This document shows positions 41,501-50,221 of a stretch of DNA of 64,000 bases, one piece after another. Position numbers and translations under genes: made by a program. Each line of letters starts with the position of its first letter. The first letter of the stretch is position 1. The notes under the pieces were generated by a model. It worked only from the letters and a program-made list of their open reading frames with translations. It made no database searches and was not told where the DNA came from. This DNA is from Dyadobacter chenwenxiniae. Lineage in GTDB: Bacteria > Bacteroidota > Bacteroidia > Cytophagales > Spirosomataceae. The stretch is taken from NCBI RefSeq assembly GCF_022869785.1, contig NZ_CP094997.1:2294001-2358000 (forward strand), read 5' to 3'.

Positions 41501-42828
41501 TCCGGATCAAGCACATTCAATCCGTTTCCCCATGTCCCGATCCAAAGCTTGTCTTCATGATCGGGAACAATTGCGAGGATATGCTCCCCTGAAATGCCTG
41601 AATTTTTTGGACGGAAAGCACTGAATTTCTGCTTTTTTTTGTCCATCAGATTTAGCCCGCCACCATCCGTTCCGATCCAGATGTTCCCATCCCTGCCTTC
41701 AAAAAAGCAAAGCACGAAATCGTTTGAAAGACTGTTTGCCGACGAATTGTGTTGGTAATGTATGAAGCTGTTGTTGCTTTTGTAAATGCTCAGTCCGGCG
41801 CTGTAGATCCCCAGCCAAAGGTTTTTTTGCCGGTCTTTGAAAATGTAATCCACGGAATTTCCGGCGACGCTGCTCCTATCCACCTCGTCGTGCGTATAGG
41901 AACTGAATGTCCAGCTTTGTGTATCCAGAATATTCAGTCCGCCGTTTTCGGTGCCGATCCAGATCTCGCCGAAATGCTCGTTAATGCTCGTAATGTTGTT
42001 ATTCGAGATCGATGCAGGCTCCTTTGGGTCATTCTTAAATCGCTTGAATGAGCCATCACCCGGCTGATAAAGGTTAAGACCAAAACCGTATGTGCCCACC
42101 CAAATCCTGCTTTTACTATCCTGAAAGATCGCCCGTATATCATTGCCCGACATGCTTTTCCCACCATTATCAGACACAAATCTGCGAAAAGCCCCCGTTT
42201 TGCTGTCCAGCAGGTTCAATCCTTGTGCAGTTCCGGCCCAGATATTGTTCTGTTTGTCACAAAAAACAGTGTTAACATTGTTTTCGCTTAGACTCTGCGC
42301 GTTTTTTTCGTCAGATTTATAATGTTTTAATACGGTCCGGCTGATCGGATCGAAAACATCCAGGCCGCCGGTTGTTGCAATCCATAGCTTTTCATTCTGA
42401 TCAAAAACTATCTTGTTTACATAATCCCCTGAAATTGATTTCGGATCATTTCCTTTAAATATATATTTGGCAAAAACACCCTTATGCGGGTCAAGCACAT
42501 TTACTCCGCCGCCGCTGGTTGCGATCCAGATATTGCCCGACCGGTCTTCCGCGAGCGCAGTCACGAAATCGTTGCTGATGCTGTTTTCGTCTTTGTCGTC
42601 GTTTTTGTAAATCTTAAATTCATGGCCGTCGTAACGGTGTAAGCCACCATTCGTCCCGATCCAGATGAAACCGGTGTTATCCTGCATGACGCAGTTCACA
42701 TTATTGTTCAAAAGACCATTTTCAGCGGAAAGGTGTCGGAAGTGAAGCGGCTTGTTTTGCGGGAAGGCTTTTAATGCAATAAATTGCATTAAAATGAAAA
42801 GAACACAACAGGAAGAGGTCAACTTCAT
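38566..42828 (-). CDS. Hybrid sensor histidine kinase with two-component-regulator propeller and two receiver domains
   Basis: The protein is 1420 residues. A signal sequence (1-23) precedes a large periplasmic part (about 30-795) made of Reg_prop propeller repeats (WIGTNGGLHRYDG, WIATSGGGVNVLDP, WVGTYGFGLNLY and similar) and a Y_Y_Y domain. TM is at about 800-822. A long coiled coil (about 835-900) leads to the HisKA box FLATMSHEIRTPMNG (about 907-921) and the HATPase. Two receivers lie at about 1149-1270 (aspartate in VVTDMDMP) and 1290-1410 (aspartate in VILMDLQMP). The Bacteroides HTCS proteins end in an AraC domain; this one does not, so output goes to other proteins. Ligands of such propellers are often carbohydrates. 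The nearest genes are an acyltransferase and a hydrolase. Confidence 0.93.
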   Translation of the reverse strand: MKLTSSCCVLFILMQFIALKAFPQNKPLHFRHLSAENGLLNNNVNCVMQDNTGFIWIGTNGGLHRYDGHEFKIYKNDDKDENSISNDFVTALAEDRSGNIWIATSGGGVNVLDPHKGVFAKYIFKGNDPKSISGDYVNKIVFDQNEKLWIATTGGLDVFDPISRTVLKHYKSDEKNAQSLSENNVNTVFCDKQNNIWAGTAQGLNLLDSKTGAFRRFVSDNGGKSMSGNDIRAIFQDSKSRIWVGTYGFGLNLYQPGDGSFKRFKNDPKEPASISNNNITSINEHFGEIWIGTENGGLNILDTQSWTFSSYTHDEVDRSSVAGNSVDYIFKDRQKNLWLGIYSAGLSIYKSNNSFIHYQHNSSANSLSNDFVLCFFEGRDGNIWIGTDGGGLNLMDKKKQKFSAFRPKNSGISGEHILAIVPDHEDKLWIGTWGNGLNVLDPETKRFTVLKHLENDTNSLYSNNVYAIARTPDNRIWLSTYGEGLDVFDPATRRFKHYLSELTDPKTLSDNTINCFLTDRSGNLWMGTDEGQLNRYNRATDTFTRFRVSDSERVFNSAINSIAEDKHGILWLSTLRGLIRFDPHTGKFKKYTTKEGLVNNVTEAVIEDDLGMLWVSTVSGLSRFDPKAEKFQNYTIEYGLQAREFNQKSAYKDKEGILYFGGVNGFNKINPRQISRESSNYPIIVTSFKVFNRDEADADPDGYALVLPQEISQARTITLSHDQSFISITFAALDFSSFQKSYAYSLEGFDKNWHYVGDDNTAIYTNLPSGNYVFKIKAQNTSGVWITGQNSLNIIVRPPFWATWWFRIASVIVAVCTVYWLYLYRVNTIIRQKANLEKLVEERTATVQKQAEELHAQADHLHALNEELQSQSEELRVQTEELFEQHEQAQLAREEAERANQAKSIFLATMSHEIRTPMNGVIGMTALLSETELTEEQQDYTKTIASCGETLVNVINDILDFSKIESGKIDLEAHEFDLRLTIEEIMDLFSLQASKQHIDLLYHIEPGLPDYLVGDSSRLKQILTNLINNAIKFTSRGEVYVHVYPNTSAENNEIDVGFTVRDTGIGIKQESLNNLFKPFSQVDSSVNRMYGGTGLGLVICERLVRLMNGAIRVESEYGKGSSFHFYISVGYVEKMKSKPNEAQNLVQIEGKGILFVDDSLTNLNILKSHAEQWKLKPVLAESACEALAALQRDSQIELVVTDMDMPEQDGVSLARKIATDFPSVTVILLSSAGDDARMKFPELFADILTKPVRKSVLLKSIFAALTHQQHLPSESEPEKRMLETDFSIQFPLKIMVAEDNLVNQKFIDYVLKKLGYEIQIAENGLVAIEKLASTAYDVILMDLQMPVMDGLEATKIIRKDHSALPYIVALTANAMTEDRNNCLNNGMDDYISKPMKLEVIKEVLKKAYQKIHKQPADAQS

Positions 42829-42925
42829 CGGGCCGAGTACGTAAAACTACTTTTGCAATTTTTGTAGAAATATACATTTAAAATATAACTATCTGCTGAA
42901 TTTTTCGGCCTGTGAAACTAAAACT

Positions 42926-43477
42926 ATGGAAACTCGGAAATGCCTGCTAATCATTGACATGCAGAACGGTTCTTTTACTGCAGAATCAAAGCGCTACGAC
43001 CCGGAAGGGATTGTGAAACGGATCAATGAACTGTCTGCCCAATTTCGTGCGAACGATCTGCCTGTTATTTTTATACAACACAATGGCACCCGGCTAAACG
43101 AATACATTCCTGACACGCACGAATGGCAGATCCTGTCCGATTTGCACGTCGGACCGACTGATCTGATTATCGAAAAAGAAGCGCACGACTCGTTTTATAA
43201 CACCGCACTTGAATCCAGATTAAGCGAACTAAACGTAACCGAACTGGTCATAACAGGCAGCGCAACTGATTTCTGCGTCGAGTCCACGGTCCAGGCTGCC
43301 TTATCGAAAGACTATAACATTATCGTTGTCGAAGATGGCCACACGGCAGGCGACAGGCCGCATTTAGCCGCAGAACAAATCGTCCGGCATTACAACTGGA
43401 TATGGGGCAACATGATCCCGACTGAGGGGAAAATTGAGGTTATAAAAAGCGAAGCAGTCATCGCTTTGCTTGACTAA
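42926..43477 (+). CDS. Isochorismatase-like cysteine hydrolase
   Basis: The protein is 183 residues with the isochorismatase fold. The catalytic triad is visible: Asp in LLIIDMQNGSF (about 10), Lys in IIEKEAHDSF (about 79) and Cys in TDFCVESTVQAA (about 114). Members hydrolyse amides or vinyl ethers such as nicotinamide, isochorismate or biuret, so the substrate cannot be assigned. It is divergent from the hybrid kinase (97 bp) and converges on fbp with 21 bp between the stops. Confidence 0.9.
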   Translation: METRKCLLIIDMQNGSFTAESKRYDPEGIVKRINELSAQFRANDLPVIFIQHNGTRLNEYIPDTHEWQILSDLHVGPTDLIIEKEAHDSFYNTALESRLSELNVTELVITGSATDFCVESTVQAALSKDYNIIVVEDGHTAGDRPHLAAEQIVRHYNWIWGNMIPTEGKIEVIKSEAVIALLD

Positions 43478-43498
43478 TGCGCTTATTACCAAACGGAT

Positions 43499-44494
43499 TC
43501 AGCATTTCATCACCTCGTCCACCATTGTGGAAGATCCCAGATAAATCGGGGATCGCTGGTGGAAGGAAGTGGGTATAATGTCGAGAATAGCGCCGAAGCC
43601 GTCGATGGCTTTTCCACCTGACTTTTCTGCGATGAATGCCAGCGGATAGCATTCATATAATAGCCGGAGTTTACCCTCGGGCGTTTTTTGGGTAGATGGG
43701 TAAAGGTAAACGCCGCCCCGGAGCAAATTGCGATGGAAGTCAGCAACCAGGGAGCCGATGTATCGCGCAGTGCAGGACTTCTCTTTACATTTGATCAGAT
43801 ATTGCTGTACAAATGCCGGATAATCATTGATATAGCCGTCATTAACAGAGTAAATGGTGCCGTTCTGCGGCGAACAAATGTTCTTGTGAGATAATATAAA
43901 CTCTCCCAGTGAATGATCGTAAGTGAAGCCGTTCACGCCTTCACCGGTGGAGTAAACAAGCATGGTCGACGAGCCGTATAAGATGTAACCCGCTGCAACC
44001 TGCTTTCGTCCGCCTTGCAGGAAATCTTCTTTGGTGGCTGGCCCGTCAATGGGCGATACGCGTCTGTAAATGGAGAAAATTGTGCCTATTGAAACATTCA
44101 CATCAATGTTGGACGAGCCGTCGAGCGGGTCCATGGCCACCACATATTTGCCGTGATCATTACCGGTGTGAATAATGTCTTCGTCCTCTTCGGACAGGAT
44201 CGCGCACACTTCTCCGCCGTTTTTCAATGCCCTTATGAACCTGATATTGGCGATAATGTCCAGTTTTTGTTGGTTTTCGCCCTGCACATTATCCGTTCCG
44301 TTACCGCCCGCAATGTCCACCAGGCCTGCGCGGTTAATTTCCCGGTTAATGATCTTTCCTGCCAGCGCGATGTCCCGCAGCAATTGGGACAGCTCACCCG
44401 TTGCATAGGGGAATGCACTTTGGCTTAACATAATAAACCTGTCGAGCGTCACGCCTACGGGCAACGCAAGTTCCTGAGCAGTTTTCGGACTCAT
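43499..44494 (-). CDS. fbp: Fructose-1,6-bisphosphatase, class I
   Basis: The protein is 331 residues, standard for class I FBPase, and dephosphorylates fructose-1,6-bisphosphate in gluconeogenesis and the pentose-phosphate cycle. The metal-binding core ILSEEDED, the VAMDPLDGSSNIDVNVSIG motif (about 124-142) and a late YECYPLAFIAEKSGGKAIDG segment are clear. It lies 58 bp after the sugar ABC permease and may share its transcript. Together with transketolase nearby it would recycle sugar phosphates. Confidence 0.97.
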   Translation of the reverse strand: MSPKTAQELALPVGVTLDRFIMLSQSAFPYATGELSQLLRDIALAGKIINREINRAGLVDIAGGNGTDNVQGENQQKLDIIANIRFIRALKNGGEVCAILSEEDEDIIHTGNDHGKYVVAMDPLDGSSNIDVNVSIGTIFSIYRRVSPIDGPATKEDFLQGGRKQVAAGYILYGSSTMLVYSTGEGVNGFTYDHSLGEFILSHKNICSPQNGTIYSVNDGYINDYPAFVQQYLIKCKEKSCTARYIGSLVADFHRNLLRGGVYLYPSTQKTPEGKLRLLYECYPLAFIAEKSGGKAIDGFGAILDIIPTSFHQRSPIYLGSSTMVDEVMKC

Positions 44495-44552
44495 AACATG
44501 AATGATTAGTAGATGGACAAATGTTGAGCACTCGTGCAGCAGGATTTAGGAT

Positions 44553-45527
44553 TCAATCGTTTTTTGAGCCTGACTTGTCGATAATAACAGCAATCAATAT
44601 GACCAAACCTTTCACAACTTGTTGCCAGAAAGGCGACACATTAAGCAGTACGAGGCCATTATTAAGCACGCCAATAATGATTGCGCCCTGAACCGTCCCT
44701 AAAATACTGCCCCGGCCACCGGATAGCGAAGTGCCGCCGATCACCACCGCGGCGATAGAATCCAGTTCGTAGCTGATGCCGGCGTTCGGCTGTGCAGAAT
44801 CAAGACGCGAAGTTACCATGATGCCCCCGACAGCAGCCAATGCACCTGCAATCGTGTAGACAATAATTTTGACCCTATTCACCTGAATACCAGACAATCG
44901 CGAAGCGCTTTCGTGGCCTCCGATCGCATAAATGTAACGCCCGAGCCGCGTTTTGTTGGTGACAAAAACGGCTATGGCTACAATCACCGCCGATATCCAG
45001 ACCGGCACGGGAATGCCCAAAAACCAGCCGGTCCCGAAATATAAAAACGTGTCTCCTAGCCCGCTGATCGGAAAACCCTGCGTCCAGAGCATGGTTAACC
45101 CGCGGGCGACCGTAAGCATGGCCAGCGTTGCGACAAATGGAGGCACATTGAACTTGGTAATAGTCCAGCCGTTGAATGCGCCCATGGCCGACCCCGTGAT
45201 TATTCCGGCGAAGATTGCGCCAAGAATCGTAAAACCAATGTAAAGGTTGTTGTCCGGAAGCTCGATGCCGTTTTTAAGCAAACCGGCCGTTATCGCGCCG
45301 CAAAGTGCTAATACAGAGCCCACGGACAAATCTATTCCCGCAGTAAGCACGATCAATGTCATGCCTGTTGAAATACAAATATTCACCGAGATCTGCCGCA
45401 TGACGTTCCAGAGATTGGAGACGCTGAGGAACTTGTCCGACAAAATACTAAGTCCCAGGCACAGCAGAAAAAGCGCGATGAGGGACTGGAAACGCAGTAA
45501 TTTGGATCGGTCTAATGCTATATTCAT
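44553..45527 (-). CDS. rbsC: Sugar ABC transporter permease (RbsC family)
   Basis: The protein is 324 residues with about 10 membrane helices. The family signature MTLIVLTAGIDLSVGSVLAL (about 57-76) and the late GTSLSGGRGSILGTVQGA segment are clear. With RbsA and the binding protein it forms an ABC importer of the ribose/galactose/autoinducer-2 class. It overlaps rbsA by 4 bp (ATGA). Specificity for ribose is not implied, since the neighbouring isomerase and transketolase point to a different or additional sugar. Confidence 0.93.
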   Translation of the reverse strand: MNIALDRSKLLRFQSLIALFLLCLGLSILSDKFLSVSNLWNVMRQISVNICISTGMTLIVLTAGIDLSVGSVLALCGAITAGLLKNGIELPDNNLYIGFTILGAIFAGIITGSAMGAFNGWTITKFNVPPFVATLAMLTVARGLTMLWTQGFPISGLGDTFLYFGTGWFLGIPVPVWISAVIVAIAVFVTNKTRLGRYIYAIGGHESASRLSGIQVNRVKIIVYTIAGALAAVGGIMVTSRLDSAQPNAGISYELDSIAAVVIGGTSLSGGRGSILGTVQGAIIIGVLNNGLVLLNVSPFWQQVVKGLVILIAVIIDKSGSKND

Positions 45528-47044
45528 GCTTGTTTTTCAAAATTGGATTGCGGGATTGCGGCCCGCAAAATGGAATCTTCGGTGGCTTCGCTGATTGGGA
45601 AACCAGCGGTTAACGCGCCTTCGGCCATCACCAGGACCCTGTCGGAAACTGCCAGAATTTCGGGTAGCTCGGAGGAAACGACTATGATGCCCAGGCCATC
45701 TTCGGCCAGTTTAATGATCAGTTTGTAAATTTCGTTTTTGGCATTGATATCGATCCCGCGCGTTGGTTCGTCGAGCAGGAGGAGCTTGGGTTTTGTGGCC
45801 AGCCACTTTGCCAGAACGATCTTTTGCTGGTTTCCGCCGCTCAGGTTATTTGCTTTTTGGTTTTTAGAAGATGTCTTGATTTGCAGCTCGCCAATGTATT
45901 TATCCGCGAGCACCACTTCTTTCGCATCGCTTAATGTCCCCAGTTTTTCAAGATCCGGCAGTGTGGTCAGGCTAATGTTCGTTTTTACATCCAGGCCGAG
46001 CACCAATCCATCTTTTTTGCGGTCCTCAGGCACCAGCGCCAATCCAGCTGCGATGGCTGCGGAGGGAGATGCACATTTCAGTTCCTTCCCTTCCATTACA
46101 ATCTGACCGCTCATGCCGCCTGCATGCAAACCAAAGATGGTCTCCAACAACTCGGTCCTCCCGGCACCCATTAATCCAAAAATACCAACGATTTCTCCTT
46201 TGCAAATTTCAAATGAAATGCCCTTCAAAAGATCTTCCTTCGGACGGATGGGATGTTTTAATGTCAGGTTTTTCACTTCCAGCAACGTCTCACATTTGGC
46301 CTCGCCAGTGCTTTTGCGCATGATCTCGATCTTCCGCCCCACCATTTTCGCAATCAGCTGATCCTGCGTAATACCCTCCATTCGCCCGAATTCGATGGAT
46401 TTGCCATCTCTTAACACGACATAATGATCCGCGATCCGAAACAATTCGTCCAGCTTGTGGGAGACGTAAATAATCGCCTTGCCTTCGTGTCTAAGGTTTT
46501 CAATGATATCAAAAAGCAGATCCACTTCGCTGCCGGTTATGGCGGACGTAGGCTCGTCCATAATGATCAGGTCGGCGTCTGTGAGCAGTGATTTAGCGAT
46601 TTCTACAATTTGCTGCTGTCCTACTTTCAGCTTCACCACCTGCGTTTCGGGCTTCACTTTCAGTTTCAGCCTGTCCAGCAATTCCTGCGTTTTTTTGCGC
46701 ATCCGGTTCTTATCAATCGTCCCGAACTGCGTGCGTATTTCCCTGCCAAGAAAAATGTTTTCAGTAATGGTCAGATATGGGATCAGATTGAGTTCCTGGT
46801 GAATGATCGCGATGCCTTTTTGCTGCGCGTCTTTCGGGCCAGAGAACTTTACAGGCGCACCTTTGAAATGAATATCTCCTTCAAAATCCTGGTAAACGCC
46901 GGAAAGGATCTTCATCAGTGTAGACTTCCCAGCGCCATTCTCCCCGATCAATGCGGTGACTTTGCCTGCCTCTATGGAAAGGCACACGTTTTCAAGCGCG
47001 ATGACGCCCGGGAATCTCTTCGTTATGTTGTTGACTTCCAGCAT
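45524..47044 (-). CDS. rbsA: Sugar ABC transporter ATP-binding protein (RbsA family, two ATPase domains)
   Basis: The protein is 506 residues with two ATP-binding cassettes, as in all RbsA/MglA proteins. The first has Walker A GENGAGKST (about 34-42), signature LKVGQQQIVEIAKSLL and Walker B LIIMDEPTSAI. The second has a degenerate Walker A region (GLMGAGRTELLE), signature LSGGNQQKIVLAKWLA and Walker B LLLLDEPTRGID. It overlaps rbsC. It is preceded by a DUF2291 gene, an odd companion to this transporter type that is often seen together with RbsABC-like systems. Confidence 0.96.
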   Translation of the reverse strand: MLEVNNITKRFPGVIALENVCLSIEAGKVTALIGENGAGKSTLMKILSGVYQDFEGDIHFKGAPVKFSGPKDAQQKGIAIIHQELNLIPYLTITENIFLGREIRTQFGTIDKNRMRKKTQELLDRLKLKVKPETQVVKLKVGQQQIVEIAKSLLTDADLIIMDEPTSAITGSEVDLLFDIIENLRHEGKAIIYVSHKLDELFRIADHYVVLRDGKSIEFGRMEGITQDQLIAKMVGRKIEIMRKSTGEAKCETLLEVKNLTLKHPIRPKEDLLKGISFEICKGEIVGIFGLMGAGRTELLETIFGLHAGGMSGQIVMEGKELKCASPSAAIAAGLALVPEDRKKDGLVLGLDVKTNISLTTLPDLEKLGTLSDAKEVVLADKYIGELQIKTSSKNQKANNLSGGNQQKIVLAKWLATKPKLLLLDEPTRGIDINAKNEIYKLIIKLAEDGLGIIVVSSELPEILAVSDRVLVMAEGALTAGFPISEATEDSILRAAIPQSNFEKQA

Positions 47045-47061
47045 TTGAAGATATGATTGGT

Positions 47062-47691
47062 TTACAAATCCCTTATTTTCAAGCTAATAGGGATAATTTC
47101 AATATTATCCAGCTTCAAATGTTCCTGATTCAATTCAATAGCCCCCGCAAACTCAACCACATCGCCTTTTTTCACTTTTGATCTAAAAGGCGGGATCACT
47201 TTTTCGCGGATGATCCCGTTGATTTCAGCTGAGACATTGTTGAAATCCATAGAATTGGAAAACGCGTTGATATCGATCGTCCCGGAAGCATCCCGCACTG
47301 CATTACCAAAAACATATTCAGTAGCAATGCGCATTTCGGGTTGTTCACCGTCAGATTCCAGCCTAATCAGCACCTGATTTTCCTCCACACCCGTCACTTT
47401 TCCAGTGCCTTTGATCAGGAAATATTTAATGTTCCCAATGCCTAATGCGTGCGCGTGATCCTTGAAAGCCTTGTCTTTGTCTGTTCGCAGAAGCGACAAA
47501 AGCTGCCCGGTTTCAGCCGATTTTGCCAAAGACGGCGTGAGCTTTTTAGTCCAAAATTCTTCCGCATATTTGGCCGCATTGAAAGAAGCAGTTCCTGCTT
47601 TCACCTCATCCAATTTTTTGAAATACACCGAATTATAAGCCAGAAAAGCTACTATCAGCAGGAACACACCATACCGGATCATTTTCTTCAT
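47062..47691 (-). CDS. DUF2291-family lipoprotein-like/membrane-anchored protein
   Basis: The protein is 209 residues with one N-terminal hydrophobic segment (about 7-23) and a soluble periplasmic part of beta character. It matches the DUF2291 family, which is found next to RbsABC-type sugar importers. The conserved features include the segments KYAEEFWTKKLTPSLAKSAE and DAHALGIGNIKYFLIKGTG-like KVTGVEENQVLIRLE. No catalytic residues are apparent. It lies 2 bp after the binding protein gene and 17 bp before rbsA, so it is in the same operon. A role as an accessory subunit of the importer is inferred. Confidence 0.82.
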   Translation of the reverse strand: MKKMIRYGVFLLIVAFLAYNSVYFKKLDEVKAGTASFNAAKYAEEFWTKKLTPSLAKSAETGQLLSLLRTDKDKAFKDHAHALGIGNIKYFLIKGTGKVTGVEENQVLIRLESDGEQPEMRIATEYVFGNAVRDASGTIDINAFSNSMDFNNVSAEINGIIREKVIPPFRSKVKKGDVVEFAGAIELNQEHLKLDNIEIIPISLKIRDL

Positions 47692-47693
47692 CG

Positions 47694-48647
47694 CTATTCC
47701 TTTTTGCCGTAAGCGGCGTAATTTTCAATGTTATCCTTCACGACCAACTCCACAGCCACCGGCATTTTCTTGGGAAAATCGCGTTTGCCTTTGAAATATT
47801 CGTCTGCAAAATTAGCGGCCGTTTGCGCCATCACTTCGGGGAACTGCATGCCGGTCGCCATGATCTTTCCGTCCTTGACGGAATTGACCACGTCTTCGGC
47901 ACCATCAAATCCGAACACCTTTACTTTATCCGCTTTTCCCGCTGCAACCAGGGCCTGATATGCGCCCATCGCCATGGCGTCATTACCACAAAAAACCGCA
48001 TCAATGTCGGGCTGGGCTTGCAAAATGGATTCCAGCACTTCCATAGCCTTGTTCCTGTCAAAGTCGGCGCTTTGCTGTGCCACCATTTTCAAACCCGGAT
48101 AATGGTCAACCACGCTGTGAAAACCTTTCGAACGGTTCCAGGTGTTATTATCACCCACCATGCCGAGGATCTCGACGTATTTTCCTTTTTTATTCAATGT
48201 TTCCACAAAATATTTCGCAATCGCCACGCAGCCTGAGTAACTGTCGGACAAGATCTGCGAAGTCGCGGCCTCATTGGAATTCACTTCACGGTCCATGCAA
48301 AATACGGGAACGCCGGCCGCTGTGGCATTTTTTACATTGACAATAGACCCGTCCGCATCCGTTGGATTAAACAAGATCGCGTCATAGCCGCTTGCCATCG
48401 CATTTTCGAAATGATCCGTTTCCAGCGATGTATTGTTTTGAGAATCAAACACTTTCGATTCATAGCCCAGCTCTTTCGCCTTGGCCTGCGCCCTTTCGGC
48501 CAGGAATACAAACCAGGGATTGTTCAGCGTAGAAACTACGATCGCCATTTTCTTAGGCTCTTCCGCACCATCTTTGGATTTGCAGTCCGCGAATGTGAGT
48601 GCAATGATTGCGAAAAGTAGAATGCTGTATTTTCTCATTGATCTCAT
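47694..48647 (-). CDS. Sugar-binding lipoprotein of ABC importer (RbsB-like)
   Basis: The protein is 317 residues with a lipoprotein signal (Cys at about 22 in LTFADCKSK), as expected for anchoring in a diderm without free binding protein. The Peripla_BP_4 fold shows MAIVVSTLNNPWFVFLAERAQAKAKELGYE near residue 34-63 and DAVFCGNDAMAMGAYQALVAAGKADKVKVFGFDG mid-protein. The effector sugar is unknown. ATG codons at 48647 and 48638 are both possible starts. It begins the binding protein, DUF2291, rbsA, rbsC operon, downstream of a DUF1593 gene across an 80-bp gap containing a perfect palindrome. Confidence 0.93.
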   Translation of the reverse strand: MRSMRKYSILLFAIIALTFADCKSKDGAEEPKKMAIVVSTLNNPWFVFLAERAQAKAKELGYESKVFDSQNNTSLETDHFENAMASGYDAILFNPTDADGSIVNVKNATAAGVPVFCMDREVNSNEAATSQILSDSYSGCVAIAKYFVETLNKKGKYVEILGMVGDNNTWNRSKGFHSVVDHYPGLKMVAQQSADFDRNKAMEVLESILQAQPDIDAVFCGNDAMAMGAYQALVAAGKADKVKVFGFDGAEDVVNSVKDGKIMATGMQFPEVMAQTAANFADEYFKGKRDFPKKMPVAVELVVKDNIENYAAYGKKE

Positions 48648-48678
48648 GTTGCTTTGATTTGTCTGGGCGTTTTGCTAT

Positions 48679-48711
48679 AGACTTGCTAAGTCTTTAAGAC
48701 TTAGCAAGTCT
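48679..48711. repeat. Perfect 16-bp-arm palindrome between DUF1593 gene and sugar-binding protein gene
   Basis: The arms AGACTTGCTAAGTCTT and its exact complement AAGACTTAGCAAGTCT are separated by a single T, giving a perfect 33-bp hairpin. No T-run follows it on either strand, so a simple rho-independent terminator is unlikely. The form resembles REP-like elements in Bacteroidota. It lies where mRNA levels of the binding protein and its upstream neighbour may need to differ. Confidence 0.75.
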
Positions 48712-48727
48712 GGGTCCCTCACCCACA

Positions 48728-50137
48728 TTACTCAGGATAAACCGTTACGATCACCCGCTGATATCTCGTCAGCGCTGGGACGCCCTTATCTGTCACGGCC
48801 AGGACAATATGTATCGTTTCCGGTTTTTCAACCTTCGGAGCACTAAAAAATGTGCTTTTGGTCTGCCAGTTGTTGATTCCCAGCGGGTCTTTCTGGTTGT
48901 AAGAGCCAGGCTCAGGATAGTAGATCCATTGATAAGTAAGCTCGTTTCCATCGGGATCTTCCGAACCTTCAGCACTTAATGTTACTTTCTCGCCGGCTTT
49001 AGCCCTGATGACATTTGCATGCTTTAATGCGGCTTTTGGAGGGTGATTCGCCTCTTTATAAGGCTTGATCGTCCAGTCCATCCGCGCGGCAAAGTCATTC
49101 TGAAACGCTTCCCGCCACCGCCACAAAGTGGCTTTGTTACTGGTATGAAATGCACTGTCAACGCCTTTCACTTCGTCCATGGCGTCGGTGTAGATTGGGC
49201 GGGTTTCCGGCTCATAAAAATATTTCAATGTGTGTGGCGTGTACAATTCATAGCGACCGCCCCAGCCGCCGAATTCGGGATGCTCCGGATCATTTAAGCC
49301 GTTGTTAACCAGCCCTAAAAACGAAGGCGTGTCGCCTTCCATGAGGAATTTCGTGAACGGGTATTCTGCGCCTAATGGTCCGTGATTACGCACGTTTTCG
49401 TCGAGCCAGGGATTGTCCACAATGGTGAAATTCGCGCCCACGAACCTGCCATGAAACTTGTCACCGCTAATGCCCGACCACGTTGCATAATGGTAAGCGC
49501 CTGCCGCATGGTAACCCGGACTGCCCACATAAAACAAATCGGGAAAATTCTTCCGGATCCACGGTCCCGTATCGTCCTGATCTGAAATGGTGTACATTCT
49601 GATTTTGGAAACAAACTTTTTGAGATCTTCCGGCGACCGTGTCATTTTCACTTTCCAAAGCGCCTGCGCAAGACAGTTAGCACCGCCCCAAACAGGAATC
49701 CAAACCGGCCTGTCATCTTTTTTATCAATCACCTTAATGATCCATTCCGAACCTTCCGAATCTTTACCTTTTCCAACCGCATTCAGCCCAAATTCGGGAA
49801 AACTGCTTTTGGTAATGCTGAGCAAATATTCGGTTTCGGGAAAGCCTTTTTCGTGGAGCAACAGGTTGTTCCTGACTTTGCCATACGCATTAATAAGCTG
49901 CTTGATTTTTTCAGGAGCGATCCTTTTTTGCTGGTGAATGGAAGTGGTCGCGATCAAACCTTCCACATCCCAATGGTTGGAATAAGTCAGAAAACGAACC
50001 ATTGACTGGGTGTCGTCCGGTTCATTTTCAATGTCTGTCAAAATCAAAACCCGGTGCTTTTGAGCAGCAGGCTGCGCTTTGGCCAGTGAAAAACCAAGCA
50101 TGAGGGCAGACATTGCAATGTATCTTGACAACTTCAT
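48728..50137 (-). CDS. Secreted DUF1593 (nucleoside-hydrolase-like) protein with C-terminal PKD-like domain
   Basis: The start at ATG 50137 gives 469 residues and a clean signal peptide (MKLSRYIAMSALMLGFSLAKA). The longer form from 50158 lacks a better start. The N-terminal DUF1593 domain (about 25-300) is nucleoside-hydrolase-like: HRVLILTDIENEPDDTQSMVRFL carries the Asp pair of that superfamily. The C-terminal part (about 370-469; VIRAKAGEKVTLSAEGSEDPDGNELTYQW) is a PKD/IG-like domain. Such proteins are thought to act on glycosides in the periplasm, but activities are mostly unknown. Its position before the importer suggests release of the imported sugar. Confidence 0.85.
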   Translation of the reverse strand: MKLSRYIAMSALMLGFSLAKAQPAAQKHRVLILTDIENEPDDTQSMVRFLTYSNHWDVEGLIATTSIHQQKRIAPEKIKQLINAYGKVRNNLLLHEKGFPETEYLLSITKSSFPEFGLNAVGKGKDSEGSEWIIKVIDKKDDRPVWIPVWGGANCLAQALWKVKMTRSPEDLKKFVSKIRMYTISDQDDTGPWIRKNFPDLFYVGSPGYHAAGAYHYATWSGISGDKFHGRFVGANFTIVDNPWLDENVRNHGPLGAEYPFTKFLMEGDTPSFLGLVNNGLNDPEHPEFGGWGGRYELYTPHTLKYFYEPETRPIYTDAMDEVKGVDSAFHTSNKATLWRWREAFQNDFAARMDWTIKPYKEANHPPKAALKHANVIRAKAGEKVTLSAEGSEDPDGNELTYQWIYYPEPGSYNQKDPLGINNWQTKSTFFSAPKVEKPETIHIVLAVTDKGVPALTRYQRVIVTVYPE

Positions 50138-50221
50138 AAAAAATTCCCGATTTACCATATTTGAAAGAGGTGGCTTATTTCCCGACTTATCCCGGAAAAC
50201 TTTACCCCTACCCGATTTAAT

